The notes beneath the pieces are model-generated. The model was not told where the DNA came from. It made no database searches and saw only the letters and a list, made by a program, of their open reading frames with translations. Of a DNA stretch of 38,190 nucleotides, positions 32,818-38,190 are shown piece after piece (position 1 is the stretch's first letter; every line of letters begins with the position of its first letter). This DNA is from CAZUXY01 sp964624235. GTDB lineage: Bacteria; Spirochaetota; UBA4802; UBA5368. The stretch spans positions 1-38,190 of the forward strand of contig CAZUXY010000048.1 of assembly GCA_964624235.1 (NCBI GenBank). Reading direction: 5' to 3'. The position numbers and the translations under genes are program-made.

Positions 32818-33195
32818 CTATTTTAATTTCCTGATATTATAGGTTTTTATATTTAATTCAAATATTCTTCCTTGCTCATCAGTTATTACTATTGTTTTCC
32901 CGTCTTTTCCCAGGCGCATATCCGTGATAAAAACATCCTGAGCATCCTTTTCCAGGAGGATGTTATACGTTGTTCTATACACAATAATTATTCTTTCTTT
33001 TGTGCTGGTGTCCGTATTCCATACTTCAATGATTCCGCCACGTATGGGCCTGTTGTTTTTGTCATAAGAGAAATGCTCCGCACGAAATTCCAGTTTATCA
33101 ATAAAAAGCGATTCAACTTTTTGAGGCGCATTCCTTTTCGCGAAAAGAAGAAACGGCGTAAAGAGGATCGCGATGAAAACAATATGCTTTTTCAA
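32818..33195 (-). CDS. small secreted protein of unknown function
   Basis: The 125-residue product has a signal peptide, MKKHIVFIAILFTPFLLFA, followed by a charged, beta-rich domain: NRPIRGGIIEVWNTDTSTKE, then DVFITDMRLGKDGKTIVITD and a C-terminal GRIFELNIKTYNIRKLK that looks like a single propeller blade. An AGGAGGTAAG ribosome site precedes the ATG at 33195. It is the first gene after an attC-like site (33238-33341), as expected for a mobile cassette. The family is not recognised. Confidence 0.7.
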   Translation of the reverse strand: MKKHIVFIAILFTPFLLFAKRNAPQKVESLFIDKLEFRAEHFSYDKNNRPIRGGIIEVWNTDTSTKERIIIVYRTTYNILLEKDAQDVFITDMRLGKDGKTIVITDEQGRIFELNIKTYNIRKLK

Positions 33196-33237
33196 TTCTT
33201 ACCTCCTGCAGTCCCCAAAAAGGCTGAAGAATTTGCG

Positions 33238-33341
33238 GATAACGGTTTGCTTATGCGGCATCCCGCGGCTTTTTGCGCGATGCGGCGCAGCCCGAACGAT
33301 ACCGGCCAGCCGGGAGAGTGAAGCGCATACGCGTTGCTATA
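33238..33341 (-). other. attC-like recombination site following vapC
   Basis: Read on the minus strand the site starts TAGCAACGCGTATGCGC and ends GCCGCATAAGCAAACCGTTA, so that CAACGCGTATGCGC and the complement of the end pair imperfectly with unpaired bases, as in integron attC sites. It is nearly identical over about 75 bases to 34029-34134. It overlaps the last codons of vapC. Confidence 0.55.
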
Positions 33342-33774
33342 CGCCTTTTTTCAAGTTTAAATATTTGGCTTCATCAAGAAGTTTCAATTCGGTATATTTA
33401 CTGATGTTTATTAAATCCTTATCATACGTTACCAAGGTCAGTTTATGCTTTATAGCCGCACTCGCGATAAGAAAATCAAACGACCCGGCATGTATTCCTT
33501 TCCGCGTGCACCTGTTGCGAAGTTCAGCAGCATAAATATAATCCTCTTTGGTTATATCAATATATGAAAAATCACTCAGAATAGTCGCGATTTCAGAAAA
33601 TAACTTTTTATCAGTAATACCACTTAAAATTTCCTGAAGTATGATTCCAACAATCACGATTTCGTCGTTATTTTCAATAATACTTCTTACCAGAGTCTCA
33701 GAAGAAGTGAATGATGTTTCTTTTCGCCGAAGCGCTTCCGACCAGACCGAAGTATCTATCAGCAGTCTTATCAT
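33337..33774 (-). CDS. vapC: PIN-domain toxin (VapC family)
   Basis: The 145-residue product has the intact acidic set: Asp7 in RLLIDTSVWSEALRR, Glu48 in ILQEILSG, Asp100 in GSFDFLIASAA and Asp118 in LVTYDKDL. VapC-type ribonucleases cleave tRNA or other RNAs. The ATG at 33774 overlaps the antitoxin stop (ATGA), so the genes are translationally coupled. The pair lies between two nearly identical attC-like sites and looks like a complete integron-type toxin-antitoxin cassette. Such cassettes stabilise cassette arrays by post-segregational killing. Confidence 0.92.
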   Translation of the reverse strand: MIRLLIDTSVWSEALRRKETSFTSSETLVRSIIENNDEIVIVGIILQEILSGITDKKLFSEIATILSDFSYIDITKEDYIYAAELRNRCTRKGIHAGSFDFLIASAAIKHKLTLVTYDKDLINISKYTELKLLDEAKYLNLKKGV

Positions 33775-33968
33775 CTTTTTCTGGCTTTTTTGTAATCGTA
33801 CGCTGAATCGAAATCAACAGCATTCAGATACTTCAGCATATCCTTCTGTCTATGTTTTTGAATATACTCTTTCAGCGCGGTATTGACAGCTTCACGTTTT
33901 GTTTTAAATTTTCCAATCTGGTATACTTCTTCAAGCAGTTTAATATCTATGTTAAGGTTAGTAGCCAT
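33771..33968 (-). CDS. vapB: VapB-type antitoxin
   Basis: The start at 33968 has a GAGGT ribosome site and gives 65 residues; the longer frame to 34016 is not supported. The N-terminus MATNLNIDIKLLEEVYQIGK then FKTKREAVNTALKEYIQKHR is the ribbon-helix-helix of VapB (DUF2191-like) antitoxins, and the tail LKYLNAVDFDSAYDYKKARK contacts the toxin. It overlaps the vapC start by four bases. Confidence 0.9.
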   Translation of the reverse strand: MATNLNIDIKLLEEVYQIGKFKTKREAVNTALKEYIQKHRQKDMLKYLNAVDFDSAYDYKKARKR

Positions 33969-34028
33969 ATTTTTTACCTCTACAAATATTTTACACAATG
34001 GTATGTGTAAGGTCAATTAAAAAAATGG

Positions 34029-34134
34029 CGTATGACGTTTTGCTTACACGAGGTTGCGGCTGCCTTTTGCGCCATGCGGCGCAGCCCGAACGATACCGGC
34101 CGGCCGGGAGAGTGAAGCGCATACGCGTTGTCTG
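34029..34134 (-). other. attC-like recombination site following the YdeI-like gene
   Basis: On the minus strand it starts GACAACGCGTATGCGC and ends GTAAGCAAAACGTCATACG. About 75 bases are almost identical to the site at 33238-33341; only the end that pairs with the next cassette differs. It lies between the YdeI-like gene and the vapBC cassette. Confidence 0.55.
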
Positions 34135-34190
34135 GCCTGGAATTTTGCGATTCATTTCTGAAACTTATTACTCCGCTTAATATTTAAAAT

Positions 34191-34769
34191 TTATTTTTTT
34201 GAATATTTCTCCATTGGTCTGATATTACTTTCCAGCAATTTAATCAATTCTGATAATCGTTTATTTCTTGTATCTTCATTTTTTGGTTCAAAATATAAGC
34301 CTGCGAATTGCTTTCTGATTGATTTCGGCATTTTAAGATAGTTCGCAACAGCTTCTTTGTTATTCGCGATTTTTGACTCGAATATATGAAATTTTTCTTC
34401 TGTAATTTTATTATCATCTTTAGAATCCCATGAACCATCCTTTTTAGATCGTTCAATCACTGATAATCCGATTTTTTCAATCCGGTTGTTTTCTATTAAC
34501 CTTGCGATTATTTCTTTATTTTTTGCGGACCATGTACTTCCTTTTCTCCGTGGCGCAAAATACTTCTTATATTTTTCATCATCTATGCTTTTTATCAACC
34601 CATCGATCCAACCAAAACATAACGCTTCTTCCAATGCTTCACCGGCAGTGATAGATTTGATACTTTTTGCTTTACTGAATATTAACCATACTCCCTCAGA
34701 GTTCAGATCCTTCTGTTCAAGCCATTTTCTAAAATCACTTCTTTCTTCGAATAATATTTCTTCGCTCAT
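34191..34769 (-). CDS. YdeI/OmpD-associated (OmdA-like) family protein
   Basis: The ATG at 34769, with an AAAGGTG ribosome site, is preferred to a TTG at 34868, which lies within the attC-like site. The 192-residue product matches the YdeI family: RKWLEQKDLNSEGVWLIFSK, then ALEEALCFGWIDGLIKSIDD, the FAPRRKGSTWSAKNKE segment and a C-terminal PKSIRKQFAGLYFEPKNEDT. Family members have been linked to bacteriocin or peptide resistance, but the biochemical role is not settled. The gene is AT-rich and lies in the cassette-like array. Confidence 0.85.
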   Translation of the reverse strand: MSEEILFEERSDFRKWLEQKDLNSEGVWLIFSKAKSIKSITAGEALEEALCFGWIDGLIKSIDDEKYKKYFAPRRKGSTWSAKNKEIIARLIENNRIEKIGLSVIERSKKDGSWDSKDDNKITEEKFHIFESKIANNKEAVANYLKMPKSIRKQFAGLYFEPKNEDTRNKRLSELIKLLESNIRPMEKYSKK

Positions 34770-34824
34770 ATCCGGATACACCTTTGAATCAATTATTATA
34801 CTGAATCTTTTACCGAAAATTCCC

Positions 34825-34930
34825 GTATAACGTTTGCCGACATGAGAAGTTCCGACCAGATGGAGCAAGCGGGGTAAAGCGACTTAAAGGAGCGGAAACT
34901 CATATCGGCTGCTGCCGGAAGTTGCTGAGC
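34825..34930 (-). other. attC-like recombination site following the SRPBCC gene
   Basis: On the minus strand it starts CAGCAACTTCC and ends CGGCAAACGTTATACGG. GCCGATATGAGTTTCCG near the start pairs with CGGAACTTCTCATGTCGGC near the end, with a mismatch and two extra bases, the unpaired-base pattern characteristic of attC hairpins. Its middle part is unrelated to the other two sites. Confidence 0.6.
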
Positions 34931-34970
34931 TTTTTTGTATTTCATTTAAGCCGGACAATCAATATAATTT

Positions 34971-35414
34971 CTACGAACCAGCGCAAAAACTTTTCAGATC
35001 TTTTACCTCCAATTCCAATTGCTTCTTTAATTTATCCGCTATCCTTTTCCGAAAAAATATGCTGATTACATTCATCGGGAATTTCCAATGGATTATTGCT
35101 TCGATGGTGAGCTTTGTCGTATTTCCCCTTCCCTCCAGTATATAACTGACATCGAATATGTGTATTTTGCTTTCTATATGAAATCCGATAATCCTGTCTT
35201 TTTCGTATTTTGTAATTGTTCCATACATTTCGAGAATATGTCCGTTTTCTTCAATCACTTCCTTAAAATTCGTTCCAATTATTTTTGGATCATTTTTGAC
35301 AATCTCTCCGCCCTTCACATTCTTTTGCCATTTCATGGCTTTTTCAGGATCCGCTATCCATGGAAACACCTTTTCCGGCAGTTGTAATATTTCATCTTCA
35401 TATGCTATTCTCAT
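34971..35414 (-). CDS. SRPBCC (START/Bet v1-like) domain protein
   Basis: The start at 35414 has a GGGGA ribosome site and gives 147 residues. The pattern is that of polyketide cyclase/dehydrase-type SRPBCC proteins: ILQLPEKVFPWIADPEKAMKW, then GTNFKEVIEENGHILEMYGT and a C-terminal helix with FRKRIADKLKKQLELEVKDL. These proteins form a hydrophobic cavity that binds lipids or other ligands. The ligand is unknown. It is followed by an attC-like site, so gene plus site would form a cassette. Confidence 0.8.
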   Translation of the reverse strand: MRIAYEDEILQLPEKVFPWIADPEKAMKWQKNVKGGEIVKNDPKIIGTNFKEVIEENGHILEMYGTITKYEKDRIIGFHIESKIHIFDVSYILEGRGNTTKLTIEAIIHWKFPMNVISIFFRKRIADKLKKQLELEVKDLKSFCAGS

Positions 35415-36147
35415 TGGTAATCCCCGCATTGTCCAACGATAGTGTCAATAATCGGGACTGCTGCCAGACAATGATTGTACGTTATCTATCAACTTTATTT
35501 TCAACAGGCCGGTAAATGGTGTGTGCCATGGTGCCGGGCGCAATGCCCACCACGGGAGCGGCCTTCCTCCTGGTCGTCCATCTATGCTGAATTTTGTTTT
35601 CATGCTCCATGATATATCCTTTCTGTTGGTGTGATATCATGTCTTATTGCCGGATTGTCAAGTTTGGGGTGCAGTATATTGGCGCATTACTTTCCCGGGG
35701 TGAGCCAATGTCGCGAACATTCAGTAAATATTATTATGAAGAATATATGGTCATTTCATCAATGAGTTTTCTGACCAGGATTGAGATAGCGATGTTGGTT
35801 ACCCCGTGTTGTGCGAAGACGGTGCGCTATACCGATGGGGCGTCACAAAACAAGGATGTTTTGTGGTGCAATCTTTGGTAAACATCTGTATTTTTAGAAT
35901 TGACACTTAAGTTTAATAAGATAGATAGGAATAATTCAATATCATAAGGGATTATAAAGTGCTCAATGAGACCTTTTGTTGCTTTCGATAAGATCCATTC
36001 TACTCCTTTACGGAGTCATCTCATGAGACATTTGGTATCAATTTTTACTCTAGTTGAAATAATTTTTTTATTATTTCAGGAGAGCTAATAAATTTAAAGT
36101 ATTAGTAAAATTATTATATTTTCGACTAGTAATTTGGTTAAGCATTT
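35415..36147. other. 733-base AT-rich stretch without a supported gene
   Basis: It contains repeat R copy 2 (35542-35678). A 95-codon open frame at 35594-35881 begins inside that repeat, lacks a ribosome site and has no recognisable features, so I do not call it. Positions 36010-36049 share a partial direct repeat (CATCTCATGAGA... against AATCTCATAAGAG...) with 36499-36536, on either side of the small gene at 36148. Confidence 0.6.
35542..35678 (-). repeat. interspersed repeat family R, copy 2
   Basis: Shares CACCACGGGAGCGGCCTTCC, CATCTATGCTGAATTT and ATATCATGTCTTATTGCCGG with copies 3 and 4. On the minus strand, AGAAAGGATATATCATGGAG looks like a ribosome site and start codon of a lost gene. 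Confidence 0.85.
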
Positions 36148-36387
36148 ATGGATTCGTTGATCCCGATTCTCCTAATAATATTAATTATTTTTATTTTAGT
36201 ACGTATTATCAAATGGTGTATTGATGATGCACGATTGCGTGGCAAATCACCAATATTCGTTGTTATCGCAGTCATGATTTTTTTCCCTTGGGGATGGATT
36301 GCATGGTTGATATTTAGACCTCAACCACAACGTTTAGATCCTCAACTTTTCGATCCTCGTCAAATCCGCAAAAACTATAAGATCTAA
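36148..36387 (+). CDS. small membrane protein, 79 aa (PLDc_N-like)
   Basis: The product has two membrane helices: IPILLIILIIFILVRIIKW (about 5-23) and IFVVIAVMIFFPWGWIAWLI (about 36-55), separated by a charged loop DDARLRGKSP and followed by a polar tail. This resembles the two-helix domain found at the N-terminus of cardiolipin synthases (PLDc_N) and in stand-alone small proteins. No clear ribosome site is present, but the composition is coherent. It is the only plus-strand gene in this part of the window and is strongly AT-rich. Confidence 0.6.
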   Translation: MDSLIPILLIILIIFILVRIIKWCIDDARLRGKSPIFVVIAVMIFFPWGWIAWLIFRPQPQRLDPQLFDPRQIRKNYKI

Positions 36388-36681
36388 TTGATCGATAGTA
36401 TTTTATGAAAATTGAATTTTTACAAATCAATTCCATAAGTGTTTTTTTCTGCTTAATGATCCGTCAGGCATTCATATAACCTATTTTCTGTTCATTTGCG
36501 GAGGAATCTCATAAGAGATCTGGTATCCGTTTTCACCCTTCTTATCATTCCTTTTTCTCTTATAGCAGAGAACTTTCCGTCAAAGAAAAGACAAAGACAA
36601 TTCTTTCCCCACTATAGGGCTGGCACGACGCCAGCTTTAACAGACTAGATCAAATAGTTAAAGCACACCGCTTGCCCCAGT
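36388..36681. other. intergenic stretch with hairpins, no gene seen
   Basis: GCTGGC-ACGAC-GCCAGC is followed by GCTTTAAC and GTTAAAGC 15 bases apart (about 36624-36664). I see no coding signal. Confidence 0.5.
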
Positions 36682-36832
36682 CACGGTAGAACCGCCGGTT
36701 ACCCGACGGCCCCCGCACAGATCCCGTCATGCGGAACTACCGCACCGGGCTCTTCGAGCATACCCGCGTCCGCATAATAGTCAAGACCAGCAGAAATGCA
36801 TCCGGTTTGTCGTTTTCCGGACTATCCGAGGC
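36682..36832 (-). repeat. interspersed repeat family I, copy 1; group II intron domain V/VI-like
   Basis: On the minus strand GAGCCCGGTGCGGTAGTTCC begins a 34-base stem-loop with the size and GAGCC start of a group II intron domain V; a second stem, GCCGTCGGGTAACCGGCGGT, then TCTACC, resembles domain VI. The match is by eye and the loop is not the usual GNRA. Directly adjacent to repeat R copy 3. Confidence 0.5.
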
Positions 36833-36834
36833 AT

Positions 36835-36972
36835 GTAATTCTCACCACGAGAGCGGCCTTCCTCGTAGTCGTCCATCCATGCTGAATTTCGTTTTCATGT
36901 TCTATGATATATCCTTTCTGTTGGTGTGATATCATGTCTTATTGCCGGCTTGCCAAGTTTGGGGAGCGGTAT
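36835..36972 (-). repeat. interspersed repeat family R, copy 3
   Basis: Nearly identical to copies 2 and 4. Here R and I repeats are directly joined, suggesting both belong to one internally deleted element. Confidence 0.85.
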
Positions 36973-36979
36973 TAATGTA

Positions 36980-37513
36980 TCAAACTGTAAAAAAAAGATA
37001 GAGAAAAAGTCCCATACCGCTTATACACATTAGTAGATATAATATAAATACGAGGAAACGACGATTGAGATGGATTTCATTTTTAAATTTTGCATGCTCT
37101 GGATCCTTGGGATCATATATAATGGTGATATCCGTATTTAATAATTTTCTATGCGAATTGACCACAAAAGGCGCTATTGCTTGATACGTTAAATTATCAG
37201 TAGTTTTAAATTCTGCAGATAAACAATAAGATCCGCTATTCTCTCCAGCCTCGCCAGACATGGCTAACCACGCCTCATTGATTATTCCAGTTGTTTCGGT
37301 CCCAGTGAGAAGCAGCTTTTTATCACGGCGCCACTCAAAATAGGCAGGTATCCCCTTCGTAAGTCCAAGCAAAATGAGTATGATGCCCACAAAAAAACAA
37401 ATGGCTTCAAAATCGACCTGGGCTTTTTTCATTATACTATTTGCAGGAATTATCTCCTCCGCTGTTAAACAACTCGCCGGAAGAAGCAGAATTAAAGCTG
37501 TAATGAATTTCAT
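36980..37513 (-). CDS. DUF3592-like membrane protein
   Basis: I start at 37513, which begins a signal-like segment MKFITALILLLPASCLTAEE; the longer frame to 37648 is not supported. The 177-residue product has a second membrane segment (ICFFVGIILILLGLTKGIPA), a soluble domain with GTETTGIINEAWLAMSGEAG and DITIIYDPKDPEHAKF, and a last membrane helix (FLVFILYLLMCISGMGLFLY). The strand pattern and the YDPKDPEHAK sequence are those of DUF3592 proteins, whose function is unknown. The ribosome site is weak. It lies directly beside repeat R copy 3. Confidence 0.7.
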   Translation of the reverse strand: MKFITALILLLPASCLTAEEIIPANSIMKKAQVDFEAICFFVGIILILLGLTKGIPAYFEWRRDKKLLLTGTETTGIINEAWLAMSGEAGENSGSYCLSAEFKTTDNLTYQAIAPFVVNSHRKLLNTDITIIYDPKDPEHAKFKNEIHLNRRFLVFILYLLMCISGMGLFLYLFFTV

Positions 37514-37848
37514 GAAACACCCATACCCGTGATAATAATTATTATATCGGACGCAATTTTTCAATACTATTATTACACTTAGGACTCCAGGTGCTGCTCC
37601 CCATTCAGGAAACCAGTAAAGAATTCGAATTCGTGAGAATTTTAACACCTCACTGCCATGAGTGGATATTTTGTGTGAAATAGACTTTGTCGTGGTACCG
37701 ATAACCGGGCATATGTCAGAAAAACTACACTTACCAAAAATATAAAATTTTCCTGATTCTTTATCTGCAAATTTTAAACAAAAAGTTTCTTATACTAAAG
37801 CGGGCATGGATGCCCGCACCCGAAAAGTCGGCACACCACATTCATATT
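37514..37848. other. intergenic AT-rich stretch, no gene seen
   Basis: Only a short perfect hairpin, GCGGGCAT-GG-ATGCCCGC (37800-37817), stands out. No open frame with a ribosome site was found. Confidence 0.5.
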
Positions 37849-37973
37849 CACGGTAGAACCGCCGGTTGCCCGACGGCCCCCCGCACCGGGCTCTTCGAGC
37901 ATACCCGCGTCCGCATAATAGTCAAGACCAGCAGAAATGCACCCGTTTCGTCGTTTTCTGTACTATCCGAGGC
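37849..37973 (-). repeat. interspersed repeat family I, copy 2 (internally deleted)
   Basis: Matches 36682-36832 but lacks about 27 bases between two CCGCAC direct repeats, which removes most of the domain V-like stem. It is separated from repeat R copy 4 by about 87 unique bases. Confidence 0.85.
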
Positions 37974-38060
37974 TTTTCAACACCGTAATACTTCACGATC
38001 GCGTTGAAAATATGCCATGAAAGTAATTTTTCAGTAATATTCAGGTTTTCTAGACACTGC

Positions 38061-38190
38061 AATGCTCACCACGGGAGCGGCCTTCCTCGTGGTCGTCCAT
38101 CTATGCTGAATTTCGTTTTCATGCTCCGTGATATATCCTTTCTATAAATGTACTATATTAAGTCTTATTGCCGGATTGTCAAATTTGGGG
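38061..38190 (-). repeat. interspersed repeat family R, copy 4 (runs off window)
   Basis: Shares CTCACCACGGGAGCGGCCTT and TCTTATTGCCGGATTGTCAA with the other copies; the last bases of the repeat lie beyond the window. Confidence 0.85.

Noticed and set aside
35594..35881. 95-codon plus-strand frame
   Set aside because: It starts inside an interspersed repeat, has no ribosome site and shows no recognisable features.

Overview
The window looks like chromosomal DNA of a Gram-negative (diderm) bacterium. I lean towards a spirochaete, because of the 7TM-DISM chemoreceptor, the dCache sensor and the lipoprotein and outer-membrane genes, but no rRNA or marker gene confirms this. No tRNA or rRNA was seen.

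Positions 1-15,444 are GC-rich, densely coded and look like core genome. They hold a dCache sensor fragment, a GPH-family sugar symporter, the HtpX membrane protease, an APC amino-acid permease, small secreted or cytosolic proteins of unknown role, an ECF sigma factor, an iron-dependent alcohol dehydrogenase, cobyric acid synthase (cobQ), a quinone oxidoreductase, a SAM methyltransferase, and a TetR regulator divergent from a DUF362 protein plus a cysteine hydrolase. A 14-bp perfect inverted repeat lies on a promoter between tetR and the DUF362 gene.

From 15,445 to about 25,500 the sequence becomes AT-rich and mosaic. The 3' end of the hydrolase gene recurs twice as gene-less tails (16,164-16,307 and 25,369-25,482), as if blocks of accessory DNA had been stacked at the end of that gene. 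The first block is brnT with a stop-interrupted brnA. The second holds a nucleotidyltransferase, an outer-membrane protein, two lipoproteins, a two-module relic of a CdiA/FHA-type contact-dependent toxin with small partner genes, an AbrB/PIN toxin-antitoxin pair, and hicB with a decayed hicA.

Positions 25,500-30,010 return to GC-rich genes: a flavin reductase-like protein, a STAS protein overlapping a metallo-beta-lactamase fold hydrolase, and a large 7TM-DISM chemoreceptor. Directly after the receptor (30,039-30,730) lies a stretch without a convincing gene. It has a perfect TATAAT box, a run of hairpins several of which carry GGA in the loop, four and a third copies of a 58-bp repeat that also folds into GGA-loop hairpins, and a terminator-like hairpin with a T-run. 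I propose it as a candidate structured RNA, possibly a CsrA-binding sponge.

Positions 31,000-35,430 resemble an integron cassette array. Small genes all lie on the minus strand (VapBC pairs, a GNAT acetyltransferase, a secreted protein, a YdeI-like protein, an SRPBCC protein), and three of them are followed by attC-like structured sites sharing a GCAAAC-GTTATAC end. Positions 35,500-38,190 are low in genes and hold copies of two interspersed repeat families plus two small membrane-protein genes.
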